64,000 bases of DNA from DTLC01 sp964555645 (GCA_964555645.1 CAZKTA010000014.1:1-64000); one strand, 5' to 3'; positions 18,517-28,478 are shown, counted from the stretch's first letter. Numbers and translations: made by a program. Notes: a model not told the origin generated them from the letters alone.

Positions 18517-19662
18517 TCACCATGCCTCGCTGTAGATTCGAATTGCGTCCGCTTCAGTTAAAGGTCGCAAGTTGTTTTTCAATAGGCGCGTCACTTGCAT
18601 TGCGGCTTGTGCAAGTGCCGGAATTGCATCTTGCTCAAGCCCAAGCGCGCTCAGCCGGCACGGCAAACCACTTGCCTCAAGCAACCTGGCAAGCAGTGCA
18701 ATGCCGCGTTCAGCCGTTGTTGTAGCGTTTGGTCCAAGTTCTGCACCAAGTGCAAGCGCAATCTCTGCATATCGTTCAGGCGCAGCGGGGAGATTGAACC
18801 GCAGCACATGCACCAGCAAAACTGCATTTGCGACGCCGTGCGCTATGCGGAACCGTCCCCCCAAAGGATAAGCCAGAGCGTGTACTGCGCCGGTGCCAAC
18901 CGGTCCCAGGCATAATCCCCCATACAAGCTGCCTAACGCAAGCGCAGTTCGGGCGTCAAGGTCGGTTCCGTGCCGGACCGCTTTTAGTAGGTTAGCTGCG
19001 ATCAATCGAATGCCCTGCAACGCATACAAGTCGGTCGTGGGATGTGCGTTCTTGTTTGCATAAGCTTCAATGCAATGGATGAGCGCATCGAATCCAGTAG
19101 CAGCAGTGACCCCTGGCGGCACCGACACAGTCAAAACCGGATCAATCACAGCCGCGTCAGGGACCAAATGTGGACTGACAACCCCTTTTTTGGCTTGGTG
19201 GTTCTCGTCCAATAAAATTGCATTTGGCGACACCTCGCTGCCCGTGCCCGCTGTTGTGGGCATACACACCACAAATAACGCGCGGCCTTCAAGCTGGTCT
19301 ATTCCGAACACATCATGAATGTTCTGTTTGCCATTCGCCAAAGCTGCAACAAGCTTCGCTACATCAAGTGCGCTGCCGCCCCCAATGCCGACCACAGCTT
19401 CGGCCTTGGTAGCCCGCGCGGCCTCGAGCACTGAATTGAAGGTGTTAAAGGTCGGCTCAGAATCAACCGGTGGCGCATGCACAATCGCAAGGCCGGCCCG
19501 AGTGAAATCCTCCAGAAGAGGCTGGATTGTCTGCAGCACTGGCGTGCTGCTCACCAGCAAAATGCGTCTGCACTGCCGGCGCACAAGAATGTTGGTCGCC
19601 AGGCCGGCTGATCCGTTGCCAAACGCAATTACGGGCGGTTGCCGCAGCACAATTGCATGCAT
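18517..19662 (-). CDS. Iron-containing alcohol dehydrogenase (group III ADH)
   Basis: Cytoplasmic NAD(P)-linked oxidoreductase for short-chain alcohols/aldehydes, 381 aa. It shows VGIGGGSALDVAKLVA, MPTTAGTGSEVSPNAIL, and the metal ligands in TGFDALIHCIEAY, VHALAYPLGG and IAHGVANAVLL. In a deoxyhexose locus a FucO-like role, reducing lactaldehyde released by the neighbouring aldolase, is plausible but unproven. It follows the symporter gene by 10 bases and is one base from the aldolase gene. Confidence 0.93.
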   Translation of the reverse strand: MHAIVLRQPPVIAFGNGSAGLATNILVRRQCRRILLVSSTPVLQTIQPLLEDFTRAGLAIVHAPPVDSEPTFNTFNSVLEAARATKAEAVVGIGGGSALDVAKLVAALANGKQNIHDVFGIDQLEGRALFVVCMPTTAGTGSEVSPNAILLDENHQAKKGVVSPHLVPDAAVIDPVLTVSVPPGVTAATGFDALIHCIEAYANKNAHPTTDLYALQGIRLIAANLLKAVRHGTDLDARTALALGSLYGGLCLGPVGTGAVHALAYPLGGRFRIAHGVANAVLLVHVLRFNLPAAPERYAEIALALGAELGPNATTTAERGIALLARLLEASGLPCRLSALGLEQDAIPALAQAAMQVTRLLKNNLRPLTEADAIRIYSEAW

Positions 19663-19672
19663 ACTTCACAGG

Positions 19673-21238
19673 TCAAGGTTTATCATGAGCAGCCAGGCCA
19701 TGTGGCGTGCCTGTTCGGCGTTTTGCCAGCCAACCCCACAGTGTCCAGTCTGTTCGTCCGCCGGGCGGGAAGAACCAACTAGCTGCATACCCGACTACAA
19801 ACACAACTACGTGTCCAATAACGCCAATCATCACCCCCGCCCATGGGAAGTTGTACCCGCCGAGGTCAATCACCTTGGTTTTGCCACTAGTGAGCGTTGC
19901 CCAAGCCGTGAAGACAAGATTTGCTATGATGCCGATCCAGACCCCCTGTTTGTTCGCACGGCGGCTTAGGAACGCCAACAGGAAAATGCCTGCAAGGCCG
20001 GCCGATATAATCGAAGAAACCGCATAATAGAGCGATAGCACGCGCTCGCTTTTCCATGCGATAAGCATTGCAATGCCAACGGACAGCAAGCCGGAGACGG
20101 CCACGATAATCTTGCCAACAACGAGCCTGCGTCGGTCGGTCGAATCTGGGCGAAGTTTCCTGTAATAGTCCTCAACACCAACTGCAGACAGGCAATTTAG
20201 ATCCGAAGAAAGCGTTGACATGCCAGCTGCAAAAAGCGCCGCAACAAACAAGCCGGTCAAACCAACCGGGATTTTGGTTCCCAAAAAATATGGAAAAACT
20301 TCTTCGGCCTTTCCCACATGCGCAGGTAACGCCTCTCCTGATAAACGGAAATAAGCCCACAAAAGTGTCCCGATGAGCATGAACAGTGTCCAGACCGGCA
20401 CGCACAACAGCGCACCAAGTGCCACACCTTTAAGTGCAGCGCTGTCTGTCTTTGCCACCAGATACCGCTGCACAATTGTCTGGTCGGCGCCGTACTTTTG
20501 CAGGTACCAGAAAAACCCGTAAAGCGACATCACCCAGAAACTGGTTTTATCTGCAAAATCGAGCCGGTTGGTGCCCAGGTTAAACTTTTTCGCTTCCCAC
20601 GCCAGCTCGAACGCGGCTGCTGGTCCGCCGGGCATCAGATAAAAGAGAAATCCGAGCACAACCAACATGCCAAGCCACATGACGAACCCTTGGATTACAT
20701 CCGTCCAAATCACAGCCTCAAGCCCACCAATGAGCGTGTAGAACATCGTCACGAGTCCAACCAGCAAAATCCACCAGTACACACTGCCGCCTGTCATGCT
20801 GCTGCCAGTCAACGCAAGTGAATAAAGCACAAAACCCATCTTCGAGAAATGCCCTGCCGTAAACGCAAGTCCAGTGTAGGCTCTAGCGCCGTACCCGAAC
20901 CGATGACCGAAGTATTCATATGCACTCACGCCGACTGCGTGCCTGAAAAACGGGATGATCACCAACCCAACCAGGGCCAACACTCCAAGCACCATAAACC
21001 CTGGCACAAGCTCCGCCCAGTTGCCGGCATAGGCCGAGCCAGGGTAGGCAATGAATGTAATGCTGCTTATAAGCGTGGCGAACACTGATATTCCCATTGC
21101 CCAGTGCGGAACAGAGCGGCGTGCGACAAAATAACTTTCGGTGGAAGTTTGCCGACGCGAACAACGCAAACCAATGTAGGCAACCGCGCCCATGTAAAGT
21201 GCGATTACAGCCAAATCAAGCCAGCGAACAAATCCCAT
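19673..21238 (-). CDS. Sodium:solute symporter family transporter
   Basis: Inner-membrane SSS-family carrier of 521 aa with about 13-14 hydrophobic helices, starting LAVIALYMGAVAYIGLRCSR. Family signs include the early ARRSVPHWAMGISVFATLISSI segment, YEYFGHRFG, and WTDVIQGFVMWLGML. Sugar or sugar-acid uptake is likely from context: 10 bases before the alcohol dehydrogenase and 107 after rhaT. The actual solute is unknown. Confidence 0.92.
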   Translation of the reverse strand: MGFVRWLDLAVIALYMGAVAYIGLRCSRRQTSTESYFVARRSVPHWAMGISVFATLISSITFIAYPGSAYAGNWAELVPGFMVLGVLALVGLVIIPFFRHAVGVSAYEYFGHRFGYGARAYTGLAFTAGHFSKMGFVLYSLALTGSSMTGGSVYWWILLVGLVTMFYTLIGGLEAVIWTDVIQGFVMWLGMLVVLGFLFYLMPGGPAAAFELAWEAKKFNLGTNRLDFADKTSFWVMSLYGFFWYLQKYGADQTIVQRYLVAKTDSAALKGVALGALLCVPVWTLFMLIGTLLWAYFRLSGEALPAHVGKAEEVFPYFLGTKIPVGLTGLFVAALFAAGMSTLSSDLNCLSAVGVEDYYRKLRPDSTDRRRLVVGKIIVAVSGLLSVGIAMLIAWKSERVLSLYYAVSSIISAGLAGIFLLAFLSRRANKQGVWIGIIANLVFTAWATLTSGKTKVIDLGGYNFPWAGVMIGVIGHVVVFVVGYAASWFFPPGGRTDWTLWGWLAKRRTGTPHGLAAHDKP

Positions 21239-21345
21239 ACACGTTTAACGGTCTTTTGGGTGTGCAGCTCGGTGCGTGGTTGTTCCGACCGACCCGAAGC
21301 GAATTGAGAAACCTGACACGCCGCGAGTATATTTGAGCCAAAAGT

Positions 21346-22458
21346 TCATTTCGTTTGCCCAATGTAGTTTCCGTAATCGAGCAGCAGTTTACCAGCAATT
21401 AACAGTGTTACCGCCCACGCCAATGTCAGTTTTGTGCTGCGTCTGCAACCATTCCATTCCTTGAGCACTACCCCAACCAGTGTTCCAAGCAGAATCGAAA
21501 GGATCATGTGAATTGCCCAACATGCTTGTTCGAATCCTTCGACTTTCATGATAAAAAAATGGCCAAACCCATAAAAGAAAAACTGGCCGTACCATAGGCA
21601 ACCGGTCAGGATCGCCATTGCCCAGTTAACCGGCAGATGGCCTGGGTTCACCCCTTTTGGTAGGCTGACTATCTCGCCAAATGTTTTGCGCCGGTAATGC
21701 AAGTACACACAGTAAATTGCAGTGGTCAAAAATGCGCCTGTGTTCGAGAACGGATAGATCGCATTGTTACGAAACGATGTTGCGTCAACACCCAAAATTG
21801 TGTGGCCTAAAGCAGCACTCTCGGCAAGCTTGGCAATTGGCGCGCCTTCAGTTAGTGCCATTCCGTAAACGCCCGAAAGTACACCGGCCAACAAACACAA
21901 AGTCAACCCTATTACTGCGTTGCTCCTGCCAGGGGTGACGGCTGCCGGGTTTAGGTCGCGTTCTTTCCAACGGCCTGCCAAACCACAGAAGGCAATCCCA
22001 ACAATGCCAATGCCAATACCGAGCAACACCCAGCCCGACCCTGTTTTGTTCCAAAAGGCTTGGATATTTGCGGCATAATTCGTTAGACTGGTGTCGCCTT
22101 TGACAATCGCGTATGCCGTTCCCACCAAGGTTGAAACGCCAATTGCAGTTGCATACGTGATCGAGAAACCGACGTACCGAATCGCCAACCCGAAAGCGGT
22201 GCCGCCGATGCCGTAGGCCGCCCCCAGCAGGAAAGTGCGCAGTATTGCGTCACGCGGCGCCTCCTGCACAACCGACCAGAAAGTGGGTACGGTCATGAAC
22301 GCGCCAATCAGCGGCAGTAACAGCCAGCAAAATGATGCCTGTGTGAGCCAGTACGTTTGCCACGACCACCCCTTAAGTTTCCGTTGCGGCACGTAACACA
22401 CCGATGCCGACGCTGCCCCGATTGCGTGGAACAATATGCTCGCAAGTAGTGGATGCAT
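21346..22458 (-). CDS. rhaT: L-rhamnose/proton symporter RhaT-like
   Basis: Inner-membrane carrier with about 10 transmembrane helices, 370 aa. RhaT-specific segments: YVPQRKLKGWSWQTYW near the N-terminus, GGTAFGLAIRYVGFSITYA, and GCLWYGQFFFYGFGH near the C-terminus. ATG 22458 is chosen because upstream codons derive from a repetitive non-coding segment. With GH78 in the same locus, uptake of L-rhamnose is the natural reading; related transporters can take other deoxy- or hexose sugars. Confidence 0.9.
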   Translation of the reverse strand: MHPLLASILFHAIGAASASVCYVPQRKLKGWSWQTYWLTQASFCWLLLPLIGAFMTVPTFWSVVQEAPRDAILRTFLLGAAYGIGGTAFGLAIRYVGFSITYATAIGVSTLVGTAYAIVKGDTSLTNYAANIQAFWNKTGSGWVLLGIGIGIVGIAFCGLAGRWKERDLNPAAVTPGRSNAVIGLTLCLLAGVLSGVYGMALTEGAPIAKLAESAALGHTILGVDATSFRNNAIYPFSNTGAFLTTAIYCVYLHYRRKTFGEIVSLPKGVNPGHLPVNWAMAILTGCLWYGQFFFYGFGHFFIMKVEGFEQACWAIHMILSILLGTLVGVVLKEWNGCRRSTKLTLAWAVTLLIAGKLLLDYGNYIGQTK

Positions 22459-22988
22459 AAGATTCAACAAACTCCAAATCCGAAGCACAAAATCCGAAAC
22501 AAGTCGCAACTCCGACATTCGAACTTGCCATGCCAGTTGCAGCAAATCGTATCAAACGCCGTACGTGTGTCGTCTCGGTCTGGCCAAAAAAAACAAGTTT
22601 GAGGGGAGAACGCGCGGGGCCTGGGTTCAGTTTTGGGCGGCGCCCCAAATACTCCAGTCCGCAGACACCAGCTTTGGTTCACACTTTTCCCACATTCCGA
22701 TCGGGCACAGAAAAGGAGCTTTTGGCTGCGACCAGCTGGCCGGCGGTCAATTTGGCACACACCAAGGCTACAGCCTATCAGGTTTGTCAGGTCAAATGGC
22801 GGTGGTTTGGGATTTGAAGTGGGGTTTTGCACACCCGACTGCACCGCGATATAAATCATCTGCTGAGCGACTATTTTCCGGCGTATTGCCGCGTATATCA
22901 GCAACAGCTCACAAGTTGTTTCTCGTAGATTTTGTTTAGTTTTTCGCATTGGCGGTCGTTTCGAATTTCGTACTGCGAATTTTTGATT
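22459..22988. other. Intergenic region with short AT-rich repeats
   Basis: 530 bases without a convincing gene. Near 22470-22525 the octamer-like unit AATCCGAA recurs (AAATCCGAAGCAC, AAAATCCGAAACAAG), and near 22955-22985 a related TTTCGAATTTCGTA stretch occurs. Such degenerate repeats are common between genes in this phylum. The break separates the URO-D-like gene from rhaT and may hold the rhaT promoter; none is clear. Confidence 0.5.
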
Positions 22989-24185
22989 TCACATGGGCAG
23001 GTCGAATTCGCCCAGCCGGAGTGGGTACTGCCCAACCTCGCGAACAAGGTTGACTATGTAATCGTAAGTGCGGCCGGACACGCCTGCTGTTACGGAGTGG
23101 TCAGACATGAAGACGTACCCGCCTGCCTTGGCAGCGTTGAGCTTACGCAACACCTCGCGTCTGATGCACTCGAGGTCGTTTGTTTCCCAGACTGTAATGT
23201 CGCTGTTCCCACAAAAAGCGAGCCGATGACCGTATTGCTTGCGCAGTTCGACTACATCCAACCCGGCCTTAGCCTCCAGTGGATTAAGCCCTTCAATCCC
23301 GATTTCAATGAAATCGTCAATAATGGCGCCTACGTTCCCGCAACCATGGTAGATAACCGGCAACCCTGCCGCATGCGCGGCTTCTGTCATTTTGGCCACC
23401 CACGGCTTGAAATATTTGCGCCAGTACGCTGGCGACACGAAAGTAGCTTTCTTGTAAGCCACGTCGCCCCAAATGACGAACCCGTCGAGCCAACCGCGCC
23501 CGGCTTCAATCTCTGCCTTGGCCATTTCAAGATAAAACGTGCCGAACCGGTTTATTACCGCGCCCATCCGCTCGGGGTATTCTCCGATCCAAAGCATTGC
23601 GTTTTGCTGGCCAATTAACCGGGTCAGACATTCGCTCACCTCGATCATGCTGCCAAACACAGGGAATTCCGGCCACAACGATTTGACGGTTTCAATCCAC
23701 GGGGGTGAGTTGCGCTCGAACCCGTCGCCAACGCCTGCGATTTGGTTATCGCCGCCGGCGAAAAACCTGCGGCAGTCACGCGGGTCGTCGAATTCTATGC
23801 GTTCGAGCTGCTCGATGCTTTTGATTTCCCAATCAACCATCTCCGGCATTGGGAACTCGAACCGTTTGCGCAGCGTCGCGCCAAAGCCGGTCCGCACCAC
23901 AACTTCATCAGATGTCTCCTTTAATGTCACGAAAGGTCGGATCCACGGGTCCATGTTTGGCAGTGTGACAACAAAATCCAAATCGTAGTGTTTGTACGGG
24001 TCTGCGTCGGGCGCCAGCCCTAGCTCGGCCCGCCAACGCCGGATGAAACTGCCCCAGAAAAAGTCGCTGATCGGCACACGGTCCGGCTCACGATGCCGCA
24101 GTGTCTCGTTGATACGTTTGAGTTTCCCTAGTGCTTTCGGCGGCCGGGTTTGACCTGTGCCGACTCTGTCGGTGTTATGCGTCAT
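22989..24185 (-). CDS. Uroporphyrinogen decarboxylase (URO-D) family protein, methyltransferase-like
   Basis: 398-residue TIM-barrel protein of the URO-D superfamily. It starts with RINETLRHREPDRVP and contains DGFVIWGDVAYKKATFVSPAYWRKYF, the H-x-C motif in VIYHGCGNV, LNPLEAKAGLDV and AFCGNSDI. The H-x-C plus later Cys resembles the zinc site of MtaA/CmuA-type methyltransferases, so real heme synthesis is unlikely. Similar proteins occur in sugar loci of this phylum with unknown function. First gene of the minus-strand locus. Confidence 0.85.
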   Translation of the reverse strand: MTHNTDRVGTGQTRPPKALGKLKRINETLRHREPDRVPISDFFWGSFIRRWRAELGLAPDADPYKHYDLDFVVTLPNMDPWIRPFVTLKETSDEVVVRTGFGATLRKRFEFPMPEMVDWEIKSIEQLERIEFDDPRDCRRFFAGGDNQIAGVGDGFERNSPPWIETVKSLWPEFPVFGSMIEVSECLTRLIGQQNAMLWIGEYPERMGAVINRFGTFYLEMAKAEIEAGRGWLDGFVIWGDVAYKKATFVSPAYWRKYFKPWVAKMTEAAHAAGLPVIYHGCGNVGAIIDDFIEIGIEGLNPLEAKAGLDVVELRKQYGHRLAFCGNSDITVWETNDLECIRREVLRKLNAAKAGGYVFMSDHSVTAGVSGRTYDYIVNLVREVGQYPLRLGEFDLPM

Positions 24186-24663
24186 TTGGATACGTCAACG
24201 CTTCGTTTGGTGCAATTCGACCCTGACGGCAGCACCAAACCGTTTTGGAATTTTTAACCGGGCAAAGGCGAGCTGACCAGCACAGATTTATTCAGAGCGG
24301 CTTTTGCTCATCCCTAGGCGCAGACCCAAGCCTAGATGCAGGTTGCGCTGCAAACGGTCTCAGTTGAATGATTTGAATCTAAGACAAAAATGCTGTGTGC
24401 TGCCATTCCCAGCTTAAACCCAGTTTACCTATTGAAGGCGCAAACAGTGCAGGTGCATTTGAGACATGCATTTGTGGATTTCAGGTATTGGCGCGGTCCC
24501 CAAAGCCTACTATAAAAGGTATCGTAGCAATTGGCGTGGTTTTTCGCCGTTAGTGAGAGTTTAATAACTAAGCGCGTCTGGTACTCAGAGGGCACGGAGT
24601 GTGCCAGTGTGTTTATGGACCAAACCGCGAAAAAACGTCAACCGCAACCGAATTAGTTTGTCC
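24186..24663. other. Long leader between divergent URO-D-like and repeat-protein genes
   Basis: 478 bases with no gene. It must contain promoters for both divergent units. I looked for a cyclic-di-GMP riboswitch because CCAAAGCCTACT occurs near 24500, but the second conserved strand is absent. A direct repeat TGCATTTG occurs near 24455-24475. Nothing further is supported. Confidence 0.45.
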
Positions 24664-27600
24664 ATGAAAATCAACCCTGTTCCAAAGACAGTTGCAGCAG
24701 CAGTTGCAGTATTTGGGTTTATACTATCGGCGGGTGCAGACAGTTATTTGAACACGTTCGATACGCCGTTCAATTATGTCGCCAATGGCATAATAGGCGA
24801 TTCGTTCTGGGACGGTGTCTATCTGCGGTTCGGAGACGTACCCGGCGCAAACGCTGGCGGGTACGGCAATGGGAGCACGCTGCAGGCGGACACAACTTTT
24901 TATCCGGGCTACCTGAATTTGCGATCAGTAGGGGGTGACTGGTCAGGGGCAGGAAATGACGGGTTTTTCATCTATAAGGTTGTGTCGGGCGACTTTGACG
25001 TTTCGGTCGAGAATCATCCCTATGACCTTTCGGGCGGTCTGGCTTTCGACAATCGCGCGTACCACTTCGCAGGCCTGATGATCCGCGCATATCACACCAA
25101 CAACTCCGGCGCGCCCTACAGCACAACATTGCCCACCGATGCCGAAAATTTCGTTTTGCTATGGCGGTTCAACGAATTCAACATCGATACTCAGATTCGA
25201 ATCTCCACTAACGGTGCGAATCTCGAATACACGGTTACGAGTGGAATGGATACAAACACCGTTCGCTTTTACCGGATCGTGCGGCAAAACGAGACCAACT
25301 TCATGTTTTACGTCAAAACCAATGCCACCGATGAGTGGTACCAAATCATGGGTGCGCCTACCGTAAACGGTGTTTATAGGCGGCCTGATTGGGCAGGTGT
25401 GACTTTGCAGGTCGGAATTGCGCAGGCGCCATTTGCAACTGCACCGCGTGATGCCGTATTTGACAATTTTGCAATCAGCGGTCCGAATGTGGTCGTCCCG
25501 AGCACATTGCCGCCTGCGCCATCGAACGTGCAGGTCACAGATGTAAACAGCAACTCGGTCAGGATTACATGGACCAGTAACGGTGGTGACGGTAGCTTGG
25601 TTGTAATCCGGGAGAACGGACCGCTAATAGCCAATCCCGTCCAAGGGGTGACATACACTGGTAACCAAGATTTCCGAGCAGCTCCTGGACTTAGCGCAGC
25701 GAACTCACGCATTGTGTATGTTGGTTCGGGCACCGACATTGTTGTGACAGGCTTGGGCGGTAGCAATAATACATACAACGCTGCGGTTTATTCGTACGTG
25801 AACACCCCCTCAGGGCCGGTTTACAACACGGCAAATCCTGCCACTGCCACCTTCATCGGTCCGGGCCGCGTAGCAAGTGTTAGCTTCACGCTTACCCCAA
25901 CCCAAGTGCCGCGCGGTGGAGTCGCAATACCAACGGTGATTGCAACCTACAATAGCGGCGATTCATACGATGTGTCGGGTGACCCGGCAAGTGTATGGGA
26001 GTCGAGCGATCCAGGTGTGATCTTGCCGGGCTATGGCGTGTTAACGGCGCTTGGAACTGGCACAGCGCAAGTTGTCGTAACCTACGCCGGCATTCGCGGC
26101 ACAAACACAGTGACTGTGGTCGAGCCGGCTTTCATGGACGAGTTCGACAAGCCGCACGACTATGTTGCGCAAGGTGTGGTTGGCTCGCTTTGGGATGGCG
26201 TGTATCTAAATGCTGGGGATGTACCATTCCAAATAGCAGCCAACCTCGGTCCCCAGCCGGGCCGCACCACAAACGCAAATGCCAACATTTCCAGCAACGG
26301 CGTGTTAACAGTTACCTCTTGGCAGACTGGATGGGAAGGACACGAAAACGACGGGTTCTTCCTTTACAAGGTTGTTCCTGGCGATTTCCAAGCCATGGTG
26401 AACATCGCCGGTTTCCAGGTCGCGGCTTGGCAATTTGTCGGGTTGCAGGCCCGACTCTTTGGCACCGTTGCAGGCACAGACGGCCCCGGCGGCACTGCGG
26501 CATCACCACATAACTGGGGTCGGGAAAGTCATGTTAACCTGTGGCGGTTTGACCAGTTCGGCATTACCACATCGGCCAGGCGCATGCTTAACGGTGCCAC
26601 AACGGTTGAGAACCATGTTGACGGCATGGCTGCGCCGTATCTGCTGCTTGTGCGGATCAACGGCACGAACTTCAATTACTTCAAGCGCATGAATCCGACT
26701 GATCCATGGCAGCCGAGCCCAGCCTCGGTGGCTGCGGTCCGGCTGCTTGCTCAAGCCACTCCGGGCAGGCCAATGCAAGTGGGTGTTGCCACTGCGACTT
26801 ATGATTCCGGCACGGCGTGGCGCACAGCGTGGATCGACAGTTTCATGCTGCATGCCGATGGCCTCAACGTCGGTTCACCGCCAGCCGGTTCGCCAACCGG
26901 GTTTACAAACTGGATTAACCTCCCAGCGGGCACCATGACCTTGCGCTGGACAAATGCGCCGGACAGCGTTGGCAGCATTGTGGTAATGCGTGCCGGTGGA
27001 CCTGTGAATGCCTCGCCTGCACAGGGTGTCACCTACACGGCCAGCTCGCTGTTCGGCCAGGGATCAAATCTGGGTAGCAGCAACTACGTGGTTTATGTCG
27101 GCTCGGGAAATACCGTGACAGTGAGCGGACTAACTCCAGGTGTGACCTACTACGCTGCTATTTTCTCCTACAGTACAAATGCATTAGGTCAACCTGTGTA
27201 TAACAAGCAGACTACTGCACCCATGCTAAGCGCGTTTGTAGGTGCATTGCAGGACATTGCTTTGAGGGTCTCAGGCCGAAATCAGATCCCGCTCGGAGGT
27301 GTCGGCATTGCGCGTGTGACTGCCTTGTACGGGGGTGGTGCAACTGCAGATGTAACAAGCTCAGCGACGCTAGACTGTAACAACCCGAGCGTGATATTGA
27401 TCACCAACAACAATCTCAATGCAGTTGGGCTCGGCACAGCCATCGTCACCGCTGTGTACGGGAGTAAGACAAATTCGGTGTTGGTGACCGTGCGCAATCC
27501 CACGCATGTGGATAACTTCAACGTGTCGCATAATTACTTGCTCAGCGGCACAGCCGGTACAATTTGGGACGGCGTATATTTCGGTGCGCCGGCTAATCAC

Positions 27601-28425
27601 CCTAACAATTCGATCCCGTATGGCAGTTATGGCGCAGGTTTGGGCCAGACGTTTGTGTGTGATGCTAACATCACCAGCAACGGTTGCCTCTCGGTACAGA
27701 CAACGCATACTGATTGGGAATGGGCAGATAACGACGGGTTCTTCCTATTTAGATATGCGCCGGGTGACTTCCAGGTCAGAGTGCACATCACTACCATGGA
27801 CACACTACAGTGGCCACCCCAGGCTTACACGACATGTGGTCTGTTGGCAAGGCAGTCCGGCCCGGCTGGTGCGCCTTCAGGCGGAGCGTTGGGCACCAAC
27901 GAAAACTGGGTGTCATGGACGCGATTCGACCAGTTCAATATTGCTACCTACGCCCGAAATACCACCGCAGATGGCAATACTATACGCTTGACGACAACAC
28001 CACTGGCCGAAAATACCAATTACTGGCTGCTTTTGGTCAAGGATGGCGCCAACTTTCACTTCTTCGAGAAGGCTAATCCGGAAGACTTGTGGATTGAGCG
28101 TTTCGCAGGGTCTATAGTTCGCCCAGACCTGGTCGGCGCAATGCAGGTTGGGATAATCCAGGCCACATTCAGTGCCAATATCGTGATGTCGCAGTTTGAC
28201 GGCCTTATGCTTGATGCCGCAGTACCGACGCTTCAAGCGATTCCTGACGGCAACAATGTTGTGTTGAGTTGGGCGGCCGTGCCCGGAGTTGTGCTCAAGC
28301 AAACCGCAAGCTTGACCCAACCAAACTGGCAAACGGTAGGCGGAACACCCATTTTTACCAACGGCCTGTACCAATTAACCATCCCGATGACAAACGCAAC
28401 TGCGTTTTTCCGACTGTTTTACTGA
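24664..28425 (+). CDS. Secreted 1253-aa protein with three concanavalin-like modules and two FN3-Big2 linkers
   Basis: A signal peptide (MKINPVPKTVAAAVAVFGF, then LSAGA) is followed by three related beta-sandwich modules at about 24750-25490, 26133-26866 and 27500-28220. Each has WDGVY, then NDGFF(I/L)(Y/F), GDF, a Gly-Leu-x-x-R strand, and a closing (M)QVG(I/V)xxA strand, resembling DUF1349/laminin-G-like folds. Between them lie two copies of an FN3-like domain (about 25510-25855, 26878-27235; shared PVQGVTYT/PAQGVTYT and VYVGSG) plus a Big2-like domain (about 25858-26125, 27239-27495). The C-terminus (VVLSWAAVPGVVLKQTASL to FFRLFY) is the Ig-like tail frequent in secreted proteins of this phylum. 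Likely a cell-surface carbohydrate-binding protein. ATG 24664 is preferred over GTG 24601. Confidence 0.8.
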   Translation: MKINPVPKTVAAAVAVFGFILSAGADSYLNTFDTPFNYVANGIIGDSFWDGVYLRFGDVPGANAGGYGNGSTLQADTTFYPGYLNLRSVGGDWSGAGNDGFFIYKVVSGDFDVSVENHPYDLSGGLAFDNRAYHFAGLMIRAYHTNNSGAPYSTTLPTDAENFVLLWRFNEFNIDTQIRISTNGANLEYTVTSGMDTNTVRFYRIVRQNETNFMFYVKTNATDEWYQIMGAPTVNGVYRRPDWAGVTLQVGIAQAPFATAPRDAVFDNFAISGPNVVVPSTLPPAPSNVQVTDVNSNSVRITWTSNGGDGSLVVIRENGPLIANPVQGVTYTGNQDFRAAPGLSAANSRIVYVGSGTDIVVTGLGGSNNTYNAAVYSYVNTPSGPVYNTANPATATFIGPGRVASVSFTLTPTQVPRGGVAIPTVIATYNSGDSYDVSGDPASVWESSDPGVILPGYGVLTALGTGTAQVVVTYAGIRGTNTVTVVEPAFMDEFDKPHDYVAQGVVGSLWDGVYLNAGDVPFQIAANLGPQPGRTTNANANISSNGVLTVTSWQTGWEGHENDGFFLYKVVPGDFQAMVNIAGFQVAAWQFVGLQARLFGTVAGTDGPGGTAASPHNWGRESHVNLWRFDQFGITTSARRMLNGATTVENHVDGMAAPYLLLVRINGTNFNYFKRMNPTDPWQPSPASVAAVRLLAQATPGRPMQVGVATATYDSGTAWRTAWIDSFMLHADGLNVGSPPAGSPTGFTNWINLPAGTMTLRWTNAPDSVGSIVVMRAGGPVNASPAQGVTYTASSLFGQGSNLGSSNYVVYVGSGNTVTVSGLTPGVTYYAAIFSYSTNALGQPVYNKQTTAPMLSAFVGALQDIALRVSGRNQIPLGGVGIARVTALYGGGATADVTSSATLDCNNPSVILITNNNLNAVGLGTAIVTAVYGSKTNSVLVTVRNPTHVDNFNVSHNYLLSGTAGTIWDGVYFGAPANHPNNSIPYGSYGAGLGQTFVCDANITSNGCLSVQTTHTDWEWADNDGFFLFRYAPGDFQVRVHITTMDTLQWPPQAYTTCGLLARQSGPAGAPSGGALGTNENWVSWTRFDQFNIATYARNTTADGNTIRLTTTPLAENTNYWLLLVKDGANFHFFEKANPEDLWIERFAGSIVRPDLVGAMQVGIIQATFSANIVMSQFDGLMLDAAVPTLQAIPDGNNVVLSWAAVPGVVLKQTASLTQPNWQTVGGTPIFTNGLYQLTIPMTNATAFFRLFY

Positions 28426-28478
28426 GTTGAATTTGGTTGGGCTTGCGATTGTCTTTGCATCAAGGCGGGCTGACAATC

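Noticed and set aside
24430..24560. Cyclic-di-GMP (GEMM) riboswitch
   Set aside because: CCAAAGCC looks like one strand of the motif, but the GGCAAACC and GGTAGCCGGG counterparts are missing.
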